DNA of 64,000 nt, taken from assembly GCA_963920525.1 (NCBI GenBank), contig OY986437.1, positions 96,163,175 to 96,227,174 on the forward strand, in the 5' to 3' direction. Positions 31,339-41,449 of the stretch are shown here, piece by piece. The DNA is from Dichetophora obliterata. Lineage: Eukaryota > Arthropoda > Insecta > Diptera > Sciomyzidae. Numbering within the stretch: the first letter of the stretch is position 1; every line of letters begins with the position of its first letter. A model generated the notes under the pieces. That model did no database searches. It saw only the letters and a list, made by a program, of their open reading frames with translations, and was not told the origin of the DNA. The position numbers were made by a program, and so were the translations under genes.

Positions 31339-32406
31339 TAGGGCTTGCAATCCCGGGACTGAAAATTTAAAATACCAGGATTTTCGGGATCCGGGATTTG
31401 GTTAAATTTTCAACAAAAATATATTCAAATAAAATTATAAAAATTTTGAAATAAAAATTTATAAAAATTTTGAAATAAAAATTTATAAAAATATTGTTTA
31501 GGAACAGTTACTTTAAAAATTATCTTCATCTTGTAATAATTCATTTATTATCACCACTGCTACCAAAACGCTATACTTTCTGTCCATTCGAAATTCTTTA
31601 TCTTAATAAGGCTTAACAACATGTGGGATCGTGTAGCTGCAAAGCTTTATTTCAAGTTATTTAGCCATCACTCAATAAAGTTTTTTGTAATGTATTTTTT
31701 TAAATAATATAATGAAATAGTGGCTTTATTTTAAAATTATTTTTAAAATGTTTTTTTTTAAATTGTCAGTAGACAATCTATTTTTTGTTGTGTTATTTTT
31801 AAGACTTGATCTGGATTTGTTCCTTTTTGAATAAGTGTATTTGACCAACTTTTTGAATTTATATAATTCCTTGCACTAGTGCTCTGACTAAATGGTCCGT
31901 ATTTCTTATGCAAATAAAAAATATTTTAAATTTTTCTACTCCGAATTTTCGCTGGTTACTTTTCAGCTTCTTCAGGAAATTTTATTTATCTTAAAACGAA
32001 TACAAAAAGTGATATTGTGGTAAGAATATAAAAACAATAAAAACAATTAACTTTTTAGATGAACACAATTATAAGACAGAAGAACTTACAAATTTAAGTT
32101 TTACATTAAAAACTGATGTGTCTCTTGATTTTTAATACAAAATAAAATTTAACAATCAAACATTAAACAATTAGAATTTCACTTTTTTAGATTTGCAAAA
32201 AATTATTATGTGCGGTTGCTCCAATAACATTTAGTTTAAAATAGATTGCAGATTTCTTAACCTATTTTTTTTTAACAAGATCATTTAATTATAAAAATTA
32301 TTTAAAATTTGTTCAAAACAGTTGCAATCCCGGGATCCTGGGATTAAAAATTTTTAATCCCGAAAATCCCGGGATCGCCAAAAACAACCCGAAATTGCAA
32401 GCCCTA
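31339..32406. mobile_element. Non-autonomous hAT element (unit 2)
   Basis: A duplicate of 17979-19046: TIR TAGGGCTTGCAAT, target duplication GTCTTGAC at 31331-31338 and 32407-32414. Confidence 0.9.
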
Positions 32407-32424
32407 GTCTTGACATATACAGAC

Positions 32425-32638
32425 CTATCGGAAATAATTTTTCACGCGGAATCGAAAAAGGGGATTTTAACTTTTAAGGTAAAGTTCAAGAAAATTTTGA
32501 AAATTTTTAATGCAAATTTGTTCATTAACGGTTTTAACAAATTTGCATCAAAAATCTTCAAAATGTTCTTAAACTTTATCATAAAAATTAAAACTCCTTT
32601 TTTGAGTACAGAAATGATTTCATCATTATTTTCGATAG
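32425..32638. repeat. Long imperfect palindrome (unit 2)
   Basis: A duplicate of 19065-19278. Confidence 0.75.
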
Positions 32639-32773
32639 TCGAAACGCGGAATTACTAATAAGAAGAACAGGCACATTGACACCTTGAATGTTTTTTGCAT
32701 TATTTTGAAATACTAATTATTCTCGTGCTGCTTCTTAAGCATTGAATTGTTAAATATGGTTGAGTCGTTGCAT
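32639..32773 (-). pseudogene. PIF/Harbinger transposase relic, middle part (unit 2)
   Basis: A duplicate of 19279-19413. Here the upstream continuation is preserved on the far side of hAT element 1: the minus-strand reading at 38224-38260 ends …ESPGK and joins KCNDSTIF across the target duplication. Confidence 0.65.
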
Positions 32774-34322
32774 TTTCCAGGCAGGGTTGCCGTTTTGGTA
32801 AAATATTACCATTTTTGCTAGAAAATTCTTGACTTAGTAAAATGGTAATTTCATTATAGCTTATCGTTGTACAAGCCAATTTTTTTAGAAGTTCAAGATT
32901 TCGAATAAATAATTATGAAGATATTGCATTCCATTCAATATTTTCCACCAATATTTTTTTTTTTTTGTATAATACTTTTTTATGGTTCATTAGTCAAAAA
33001 TATTTGAAACTCATTTTTTTTTTTTAAATAAGATCTTTTTTCAATCGCTTATACTGCAGGAACTGACGAAGATAGAAAAATTCGTTCCAAACAAGAAATG
33101 TGCGCCTTTTTCTTGGCTTTGATGTGAAGACAATATTTGAAGACTTCAAGTCATATTTTTAGTCTTTAATCATATTATTTTGTGTTGCGAAAATTAGAGA
33201 TTCCAACAAAATGGATTTATTTTTATTTGGACCTAATTGTTTTTTTTTTTTTTGTTAAAAATGTAAACCAAAATATTTGTCTTAGTACTGGTATGATTTG
33301 TGAGTGGAAAAAATAATACTTACTGAATGTACATGTGCGTACACGAAGCGTACGCTTCTTTTAACTTCTTTACTTATCTTAACTTGTTAGTTCACTGTTT
33401 ATTTCTAAAAATGTTCCGATGACGTTGTCAAAGACTTCGTGTTCTCAATTCAAAAACCGCTTTTGCAATCTATTTGGCGTGGAAAATGCATTGCTCCGTA
33501 AGTATTTAGCTCTCCACTCTTAAATTATACCAGTGTTAAGAATAATGTTTTAGCTTTTTTTAAAAAAAACAACAAATTAGGTTCAGATAACAAATAAATC
33601 TAATTTATTGGAAATTTCTATTTTTCGCAATCAAAAAATAATATGATTAAGTTTTAGTGAACATCATTCAAAAGCTAAGTAAAAGGCTCACAAATCTTTT
33701 TTGGGACAAATTTTTCTATCATTGTGAGTTATTGCAGTATAATCGATTAAAAAAATTCATTTATTACAAACGTAAAATAAAAAGCATTTTTTTTTTTTAA
33801 ATTGCGCGAAGTTTAAGCTGAGAGTCCAAAATTAAATAAACTTACTTAACTTATTTCTAAGTCAATGGTTTATTGAATAGGTTATAGCATAGCCTTTCTT
33901 TCAACACCCATATTCAAGTTTGTATACAATTAAAAAAATAGCAAATTTTTCGAGCCCATTTTTTAAATTTTGGGCCCATATAACTTCTAAGCAAGATGAG
34001 AGCTCGTTAATTTTTTCATATTTGAAATTAGAAGCCCTTACTACAGACATTTTTTTTCACGAGTGGAAAATTTTTTAGCTTAAAGTACATTATTAAGTAA
34101 TTATTATAAATTATTCTGAAAAAATAAAAGTTGACCTTGAGATTTTTGCAGAGACGACATAAAAACCTATAAATTTTAACTATATATATTTTAATTACTA
34201 TATTGTCAAAATCGGAAATTTCTATATTACCATTGATTTCAAAGTTTTTTTATTTAATAGATGATGATACTGAAAATGTTGTCACTTAATCTTCGAAGCT
34301 TCTAAGACTTTCTAACCTTGAA

Positions 34323-34510
34323 GTTAGCATTAATTATGACGTAATAGATTTTTGGAATAAAGTTTGAAATACAAAAAACCTCATGGGAGAAATTTTAAGG
34401 ATTTAACAGAGTATGTTTTTAATTTAGTGTCGCCGCTTCACATTTCGGTTGCAGGAGAAAGAAAGTTTTCTGAATTTGCATTTATTAACACGAAGCTTCG
34501 AAACAAGTAA
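34323..34510 (+). pseudogene. hAT element 1 transposase C-terminal relic (unit 2)
   Basis: A duplicate of 20952-21139. The dimerisation-domain signature ends with TAA at 34508-34510, just before the edge of the duplicated unit. Confidence 0.65.
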
Positions 34511-35103
34511 CATTTTAGAACCATTAATAGCATTATGCTTTAACTTTGGGAAGTAAGAAATGAGCCTCATTATGTGTGGTTGAAAATGAAACGATTTTTA
34601 GATTAAACATTTATTTAAATTAATTTATTTAAACTTAATAATATTCAATAAGTTCCTATTTATTTTTAATACAAGGAGGCAAATACTTTTAAAGAATTTA
34701 AAAAAAATTTTATTAATAAATTTTTGTTCGGTTTGAATGGTAAAGTCATATATCTAAACTTGATACAGTTGAACTTCCCTATAGTGAACTTCTATACAAT
34801 AGAGTTCTCCCTACTATGAATTGATTTAAAAAACACAGCTTTTTTGTTCTACTTTAAGTGTATTTACATCAGCTTATAATGATTTTCCATACAGTGAATC
34901 TCCCTCTACAATGAACAAATTTTGCAGCTGCAAATTGAACTCTCATGCGTTTTTGTCCTTATATAATAGATTTTCTTAAACCATTTTCTGTTACGCATAT
35001 TAACATCACTATGTGGAGATAAAAAGTAAAACATTATTAGGGGCTGCACGGTGAACAATTTTTGGCTACTTTTTAGTCCAAACTTTGGTTTAAAAGAGTT
35101 AGT

Positions 35104-35475
35104 TTAATTTAGCTGGGTCTCAAACCACGTTCCTGAAAATAATTTACTTGCATTCGTTATGATGCAAAATAAGAGAAACTATGCTAACAACTGAGTTGGA
35201 CGAATGGATAAGGCATTGGATCAGTACATCAGAGGACGTGTGTTCAAATCACGAACTGGTCAGAACATTTTTATATTTTACTTTAATTTAGCTGATTCTC
35301 GAACCCACGTTTCTGCTCGCTTGCTTACTTACTGCAAGCTTACTTGCTTTCGTTATGATGCAAAATAAGCGTAATTTTCTTAACAGATGAGATGGACGAG
35401 TGGATAAGATGTTGGACCAGTACAACAGAATACGCGTGTTCAAATCATGAACTGGTCAGAGAAGTTTTTGATTTT
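35104..35475 (+). repeat. Tandem pair of tRNA-Arg-related repeats
   Basis: Two diverged copies of a roughly 180-200 bp unit, each starting TTTAATTTAGCTG and ending GAACTGGTCAGA. Each contains a tRNA-like segment: an A-box region TGGACGAATGGATAAGGC (35198 onward), close to tRNA-Arg, and a B-box-like GTGTTCAAATCAC. The second copy has the same layout at about 35391-35460. They do not fold as an intact tRNA by eye, so a tRNA-derived SINE or tRNA relic is more likely than a working gene. Confidence 0.5.
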
Positions 35476-36617
35476 TAGTTGAAATTTATATTGCTTTATT
35501 TAAACTTTTTTTGGATTGAAAACCAATCTTTTACGAATTGAAAAATTTTAGACTTTTCCTTGGATTAAAAATTAATCTTTTTTTGGTGTTGTCCTTAATT
35601 TTATCCAAAAAAGTTTAAAATTTACTCCAAGATGTTTAACCGTATGCCCAAAAGTTGAAAATAACTACAGAAAAATAAAAAGAAAAAAGTACCATCACTA
35701 GCAATTTTGTCAGCAGTTGACTATGTTCAGTGAACGAAGTTGTGGGAAGTTGTAGAGTTCAGGCAATCCCAGGCATTGGCGTCGGAAGCGGGGGGAAAAG
35801 GGGGCAGTCGCCCCCCCACTTTTTTAGCTAGATAAACGATTTAAAAGGAAAACTTCAAAAGTTATTCAAAATATCAGTTTTTCTTACAACGATAATATTT
35901 TTTGTATATGTTCTCCTCTTCTATCTCTCTTTTTCATAAGCATGCTTGCGGATAACCATTTCCTTTCTCTGTGTTTGCAAAAAGATAGAACAAAATGTAG
36001 AGTTTCTACTGCAAGCCCACCACTTTAGGTAAAAAGCACCCTTAAGTATGTAGCTAAATGCTTGTTGATTTTACAACTCTGGTAAGAAAAAATTTGGCAT
36101 GTTCTTAGGGGCTTTCCATATTGGACGACATGTTGTATGATAAGTTAGATGGAAAACTAATGGGACTATTTGATTGAGCGTTCGAACGATCCAACTTGTT
36201 AATCAACATCATTAATTACAAGCTCTCGAGCAGAACACATCCGGATAATAGCTAAGCAACTTTTAGATGCCCTAACAATTGAGCAGTAATTTTACATAGT
36301 TGTACAATATTGTACAATCGGCAGAAAAAAACCAAAAATTTCAACTATCGTTTTAGCTTACGCATGGTACTACATGTTGTACAATCTGACATGTTGGTCC
36401 AATGTTTTGGACCATGCAAAAGCTCCTACTGTGAATTAGCTGATGAAAATCCACCTCGACGCTTTGAAGAAACATCAAATCCGGTTCCTTCAGTACAGTT
36501 GCCATTATATAATCGGCTACGAAAAGATTATTTCGAAATTTTAGATCTTCTCTCAAATGAGATAAGGGCTAGATTTGGTTAAACAGGTTGATATTTTACT
36601 TTTTTTTAATTTCGCAT

Positions 36618-36693
36618 GTTTACACCAGCTTCACTCAACCGACTCACTTTGATTTAACATTCGGTGAGTCGGTTGAGTGAAGATAGTGTAAAC
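36618..36693. repeat. Short hairpin repeat inside hAT 2
   Basis: CTTCACTCAACCGACTCAC (left) and its exact inverse complement (right) form a 19-bp perfect stem, extended with gaps to GTTTACAC / GTGTAAAC, around a loop of about 15 bases. It lies in the gap between the two coding parts of the transposase relic. Probably a foldback/MITE remnant. Confidence 0.65.
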
Positions 36694-37100
36694 TGGCACT
36701 TTGTAAATCTTATTGTATTGTACATTTAAACAGATCTTGACACTCTAGAATCGTTGGAAAATATTGTAATCGAAGCCTTCAAGGGAAAAGTGCCTTCTGA
36801 ACAAAATCTAAAAACAAAACTAGATCTTTATGCAGATGACTTTGATGTGAGCGACCTCCACGCGCAGCTTAAATTGCTGAAGCAATTACCTGGCCAAACA
36901 CCTTGAAATTGTAGTGGCATTGTATCCCAATTTGCAAAAAATTCAGATACTGTAAGAAAACTATTAAATGAAGTTGAGAAACTTATTGCTTTGCTTTTGA
37001 CTGTGCCTGCATCAGCAGCTTCATCTGAGCGTTCTTTTAGTGCACTAAGACGACTTAAAACGTATCTTCGAGCAACTGTGACACAGAAACGACTCACTCA

Positions 37101-37218
37101 TGCGGCACTTATACACATTCACAAAGATAAAACCGAAGAATTGAATTCGATGGAATTCGATATGCGGCACTTATACACATTCACAAGGATAAAACCGAAG
37201 AATTGAATTCGATGGAAT
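37101..37218 (+). repeat. 62-bp tandem duplication in transposase tail
   Basis: TGCGGCACTTATACACATTC... is repeated at a 62-base distance (37101 and 37163) with one substitution. 62 is not a multiple of 3, so the duplication shifts the frame between the copies. Confidence 0.8.
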
Positions 37219-37678
37219 TGGTGAAAGAGTTTGTTTCTCGCAAGGACAGAAGGAAACATTTTGGAATAATTTAAATTGATATAACTTCTTGTACCTAATT
37301 GCATTTAAACCATGTAAAGATATACCTAGTCATGCTTTATAAAAGCAACCATTATTTCTTATATTTTCATATTACCATATGAAAGATCCTTTAAAGGATG
37401 ATCTCTAATATTGAAATTGGATGAACTTTTAAAAATAATGAAATTTTAATATTTTTTATATATTTTTATATTTTTTTTTATTTTAAACTAAAATAAAAAA
37501 TTTGTTTATTCACATTCATGTTTCTTTGAAGAAATTTTGGTGAACTTTTTTTGCACCACCATTTGTACTGCCCCCCCATTTGTACTGCCCCCCCAGATGA
37601 AATTAGCTTCCGACGCGCTTGATCTCAGGTATTTATTTAATAATTTATGTGCATACTCATGTTCATATTATAATCATA

Positions 37679-37858
37679 TTGCCAAATAACTACGCTGACG
37701 AATTGGCCGATGCTACATTACCCACATTGGGACCAATTTCTTCATCACTTGACATACTGCGAGCCTTTGTCGAGGTGAGGAGTAACGTACCGACTAACGT
37801 GTTTAAATTTCTAAATGTATTACATGGTTTTGTAAGGAAGAAAAAAGGAAAAGTGTAA
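37679..37858 (+). pseudogene. pogo/Tigger-like transposase C-terminal relic
   Basis: The open frame ends in ...SLDILRAFVEVRSNVPTNVF KFLNVLHGFVRKKKGKV-type sequence, an acidic-helix then basic C-terminus like the end of pogo/jerky-type transposases. The stop is at 37856-37858. The rest of the gene is missing or unrecognisable on the other side of hAT element 2. Confidence 0.5.
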
Positions 37859-38223
37859 TCTAAGCTCAAAAAGTATCAGATTCTTTTAAAGAAAAGTGGA
37901 AAAATATCATAATTTCTGTATAATGAAGTTTCCATATAATAAAGTAATTATCTAATTCCTTGCGAATTCATTATAGGGAAGTTCGACTGTATTATAAAAA
38001 TGTGATTTTAATAGTTAAATGTTTTTTTATCGTATTGTTTACGTTAACTTATTTTTTTTTATTAATTAAACGTTTATTAATTATTTTTTTTAAATGAAAA
38101 AATACATATTTATTATTAACTTTTACTTAAAAGAAAACTTTTGAAATTTTTTTTCATATTGGTAAATTTTTTACGAATTTTGGTAAACATTTTTTTTTCC
38201 TGCGTGGCAACCCTGTTTCCAGG

Positions 38224-38260
38224 GCTTTCTGCATTTATGTAGGTAAAACGATACCTTAAT
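38224..38260 (-). pseudogene. PIF/Harbinger transposase relic, start of second exon
   Basis: The minus-strand reading RFTYINAESPGK continues after the hAT 1 insertion site into KCNDSTIF at 32773. It directly follows AG, and the upstream exon at 40743-41114 ends in NYRCRF, so an intron is inferred between them. That intron received hAT element 3. Confidence 0.5.
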
Positions 38261-38643
38261 TGAAATTAAGAACTTTACTTTAAAAAAATTCGTAATATAA
38301 ATACTTAAATATAAATATTGAATAAAAAATGAACTGGTTGAAAGTTGTAAAAAGTTTTGTTTGTTTTGTAAATATCTTTAAAATTTATTGAGTAATTGTC
38401 CTTACTTATCGAAATCCCAATATAATTTACCCAGGGTTGCCAACTTTTGAAAAGCCCAGGCCCGGAGTTTTTTTTTATTTAATAACTTTTTTATGGTCTG
38501 CTTGCTTTTAATTAAAAAATTAATTTTTTCTTTGGTTTTCTCATACATAGTCATGTTTAACAATCATGTTTGACAACAAATGTGACACAACACAACTTGC
38601 GTTTTCCCGTGAACTCGTTTTCCTTTAGCAACCAATCTTTGTA

Positions 38644-39935
38644 AAGGGTCCGCCAAATAACTTTTTTTTTTGAAAAATCGATTAAAAAATTCTACTGGAT
38701 ATTTTCTCAAATTTCTTTTTTTATTTGAAAGTACAATACTTCCATTTAATAATGAAAAATAATTTCATTCAAATGGCTGCCTCGGCTGGCCTTGCAGTAG
38801 CCTACACGATCGGTCCAATTTTTAAGCACATTATCGATTGTGTACAGCTGTATTTCACCAATGGCTTCACGAATAATGTCCTTTAAAGCGTCAATTGTCT
38901 CTGGCTTGTCGGCGTAACACTTATCTTTAAGGGCATCCCACAAATAATAGTCCAACGGTGTCAAATCGCAGCTCTGAGGTGGCCAAACTACATCAGCTCT
39001 GCGGCTGATAATGCGATTTTCAAAAACAGGGCGCAAAACATCGAGTGTAGCTTCGGCTGTGTGGCACGTAGCGACGTCCTGTTGAAACCAAATGTTGCCA
39101 ATATCCTCCTCTTCAATTTTTGAGAACAAAAATTCGTTCAACATGGTCCGATAACGATTGCCATTGACTGTAACGGCCACTCCTTGCTCATTTTCGAAGA
39201 AAAATGGCCCAATTATGCCTCTGGACCAAAATCCGCACCAAACAGTGACTCGTTTTGGGTGCAGCGGCTTTTCAATGTATGCGTGCGGGTTTTCTGTGCC
39301 CCAAATGCGACAATTTTGCTTGTTTACATACCCGCCAAGATCAAAATGAGCTTCATCTGATAAGATGATTTTTTTGGCAAAATCGGCATCTTCTGTAAGT
39401 CGATCGCAGGCCCACTTAGCGAAGCGAAAACGCATTGGATGGTCAGTTGGCTTCAACTTCTGAACCAATTGGACTTTGTATGGCGTTATACCAAGGTCTT
39501 TATGCAAAATTCATCTCAATGATGTCTCCGAAATGTTCAATTGTTGAGAACGACGGTGAATTGATGTTGATGACGCTTCACGCACACTTTCTGCCACAGC
39601 AGCAATATTCTCGGGTGTATGCACTGCTTTTGGCTTTTCACGCTTTGGTTTATCGATGAGGATGCCAGTTTCTTTCACTTTTTTCACAAGATAACGAACA
39701 TACGGAGCTTCTCTTCTTCCAAAATCCGTACGCAATTTTCGCACACGTTCTGCAACATTACCATGATTTTCAAAGTAATGTCGCAATATTTCCCAGCATT
39801 GTTCAAGCGTATACACAACCATATTTGTTCATCGGAAGGATAAAACTAATTATCTGTCAAATCAGACATGAGCTAAGTGTTACCATTTACGAAATAAGCA
39901 CTAGTTGAAAAAAAAAGTTAGATGGCGGACCCTTG
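38644..39935 (-). mobile_element. DD41D mariner element
   Basis: About 1292 bp with TIRs AAGGGTCCGCCA... at both ends (left 38644, right ending 39935), T-rich just inside. The left flank has TA, but the right flank is GT, so one side of the target duplication seems altered. It contains one transposase gene on the minus strand. Confidence 0.82.
38746..39822 (-). pseudogene. Mariner transposase, DD41D (rosa-type), one nonsense codon
   Basis: The ATG at 39822 begins a helix-turn-helix N-terminus (TLEQCWEILRHYF...). TGA at 39511-39513 interrupts the frame after 103 codons, and the same frame then continues without further stops to 38746. The catalytic part shows LSDEAHF (first Asp), WFQQDVATCHTA (second Asp) and CDLTPLDYYLW. 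Exactly 41 residues separate the second and third catalytic Asp, the spacing of the DD41D group first described as rosa in Ceratitis. Total length of about 358 codons matches an intact family member. A single base change explains the loss, so this copy is young or recently silenced. Confidence 0.88.
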
Positions 39936-40169
39936 TTTCAAATGAAAAAAGGGCGTTTTTGGCGGAATTACTCATTTTTACGGACCCTTTAGCGTGGTAT
40001 CGATAGCCAATTGTTGTTAAAAGATGTTAAGTTATGTTTCCTCTTGCGACTAGATTCCATTATGCTGTTCTCTAAAATAGTTTTGTATCAGTTAATACAC
40101 AAAACACAAATTATTGACCGAACTTACATAAATTGAACTGCAAACATTAATTAAAAATTCAGCCGCAGA

Positions 40170-40348
40170 CAAGGTTCATTTATAAGGTTGTGGCACTTGA
40201 GAGAAATGCACTCTTTTTCCCGCCTTTGCTCGAACTGTCATTGCGCTTTTCTTTGTTCTAAGCATTCATTTTCTTCATTTCTTTTCATCCATTCTGATAG
40301 TTCGACCGAGTTCGCTCTCAAGTGCCACAACCTTATAAATGAGCCTTG
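40170..40348. mobile_element. 179-bp MITE with 33-bp TIRs (hAT-type)
   Basis: The inverted ends CAAGGTTCATTTATAAGG... and ...CTTATAAATGAGCCTTG pair over about 33 bases with one or two mismatches. A perfect 8-bp target duplication GCCGCAGA flanks it (40162-40169, 40349-40356). It is inserted in hAT element 3. No coding capacity. Confidence 0.9.
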
Positions 40349-40742
40349 GCCGCAGAACTCAAAAGAAAAAGAAAAACAGAAACGAGTTCGTCAAGTTACC
40401 AAAAGAAAAGTAACGACTGGTTACGACGTTCCTTTAAAAATGAAGTTCAAGAAATAGAAAGAACGTCAAAGTTAAGTTAGCATTCATTAAGACAAATGGT
40501 TCAAACATTCACTAAAAAAGGGCAAATCAACACTAATAAATAAGTTAAACAAATTTTTTTGTAAAAAAAACTTGATTTAAATATAGATTAGAGCGAAAGC
40601 CGGAGAAAATGTGCCAGGCCCGGAGCCCGGAGATCGGCCCTCAGGCCCGAAGTCTCCGGGCGAAAAGGTATGTGTTGGCAACCCTGAATTTACCAGCTCA
40701 ACGCAAATAAAAATGTTAAAAATTAATCCTTATAGTGAAGTT

Positions 40743-41114
40743 TTAAACGAATCGACATCTATAATTTACAGCTGCCAACAATATGATTGAGTGCCATCCA
40801 TTATAATTGAAGTAATCCACAGCTTCGTCTTTAGGAGGATTGACTTCAATGTGGCAACCATCAACTGCACCAAAGCACTGTGGAAACCCAAGACTTTCAA
40901 AGCCTTTAATAATTTCATTGAGCTTAGGCTGAGTTGGAGGGTAAATATTTAGGAAATAGTAATTAAACGTGTTAAAAACTTCGCGACAAAAATTGAACAC
41001 AATTTCTCCCACAGTTGTTCTGCCAACTCCATGAAGCTGAGCTATTGTTCGGAATTCTGCGGAAGAACTTAGGAACTTCCTTTTCCCAATATTTAGATAT
41101 TGGCAACGCAGCAT
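40743..41114 (-). pseudogene. PIF/Harbinger transposase relic, N-terminal part
   Basis: The minus strand encodes a helix-turn-helix-like stretch (EFRTIAQLHGVGRTTVGEIV). The first catalytic region GFPQCFGAVDGCHIEV follows, with its Asp, and then the DYFNYNGWHSIILLAAVNY motif diagnostic of HARBI1-like (DDE_Tnp_4) nucleases. The frame is open here for 123 codons. The gene continues, after an inferred intron, in pieces at 38224-38260, 32639-32773 and 31121-31330. Upstream of 41114 the frame is degraded. Confidence 0.82.
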
Positions 41115-41449
41115 TTAAGTTTTTTATTCGATTGTATTAAACAGTTGTAGTCCATGTATATCATTTATTGGCCTAACCTTTGTCCAAAGCCGATGATTAA
41201 TCCTAGAATGATTGCTCAAATACAATAGATGTATATACAAAAAAGCTCGCCATCTGCTCTTAAGCATCCATACTTTTAATTACTCATTTGTTATTTCAAG
41301 AGTGCTTATACTTTTATTAAAATTTTTTTCTTTTTTTCTTGATATAAAAATTTTATTTAAATGTTAATAATTTTTTGAAGCAATTGTCAAGCAAAATTAT
41401 TTCGATATGTGTCTCACTACTTTCATATGTGTGTCACTAATTTCATATA
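41115..41449. other. Non-coding flank between Harbinger relic and Tc1 element
   Basis: AT-rich, with no convincing ORF or TIR. The last 60 bases contain two copies of TGTGTCACTA(C/A)TTTCATAT, a motif that reappears just beyond the right end of the Tc1 element (48547), so Tc1 inserted into a short repeated sequence. Confidence 0.5.

Larger units (their letters stand above)
21141..34511. repeat. Tandem segmental duplication, unit 2 (13371 bp)
   Basis: The second copy of the segment described for 7770-21140, in direct orientation. Coordinates shift by 13371, dropping to 13360 after an 11-base deletion at about 30144 and returning to 13371 after a T expansion near 32956. Unit 2 continues without break into the remainder of hAT element 1. 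Confidence 0.93.
36310..37274 (+). pseudogene. hAT element 2 transposase relic
   Basis: The first part (36310-36582) reads NPPRRFEETSNPVPSVQLPL and YFEILDLLSNEIRARFG, the region after the zinc finger in MYM-type hAT transposases. The second part (about 36733-37274) has the dimerisation-domain signature LLTVPASAASSERSFSALRR and ends at TAA 37272-37274. It is broken by a stop at 36583, an AT-rich gap with a hairpin that may be an intron, and TGA at 36904. It has an internal 62-bp duplication near its end. Catalytic residues are not all identifiable. Confidence 0.72.
35774..37621 (+). mobile_element. hAT element 2 nested in the pogo-like element
   Basis: 1848 bp. The ends share GCGTCGGAAGC in inverted orientation after CATTG (left) or CAAGC (right). 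Flanks ATCCCAGG (35766-35773) and ATCTCAGG (37622-37629) are a 7/8 target duplication. G- and C-runs lie just inside both ends. It contains a decayed zinc-finger-MYM-type hAT transposase. Confidence 0.83.
34766..37989 (+). mobile_element. pogo/Tigger-like element nested in hAT element 1
   Basis: The left end CAGTTGAACTTCCCTATAGT (34766) and the inverted right end …TATAGGGAAGTTCGACTG (37989) form TIRs flanked by TA on both sides (34764-34765, 37990-37991). CAGT(T/C)GAAC with a TA target is typical of pogo/Tigger. A C-terminal coding remnant lies at 37679-37858. The interior also holds a tRNA-Arg-related tandem repeat and hAT element 2. Confidence 0.82.
32782..38215 (+). mobile_element. hAT element 1, complete but with nested insertions
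   Basis: 5434 bp bounded by TIR CAGGGTTGCC / GGCAACCCTG and a perfect 8-bp target duplication TTTCCAGG (32774-32781 and 38216-38223). Subterminal TTGGTAAA motifs lie at both ends. It carries only a decayed transposase C-terminus (34323-34510). A pogo-like element fills 34766-37989. Without insertions the element would be about 2.2 kb. It disrupts the Harbinger transposase relic. Confidence 0.9.
38432..40686. mobile_element. hAT element 3 (non-autonomous) with nested mariner and MITE
   Basis: 2255 bp bounded by TIR CAGGGTTGCCAAC and its inverse, with a perfect 8-bp target duplication AATTTACC (38424-38431 and 40687-40694). GC-rich subterminal repeats of GGCCCGGA type stand out near both ends, strongest on the right (about 40612-40662). 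No transposase of its own is visible. The first ten TIR bases equal those of hAT element 1. Confidence 0.9.

Noticed and set aside
35195..35262. Functional tRNA-Arg gene
   Set aside because: A- and B-box resemblance is good, but acceptor and anticodon stems do not pair by eye, and the segment is part of a tandem repeat.
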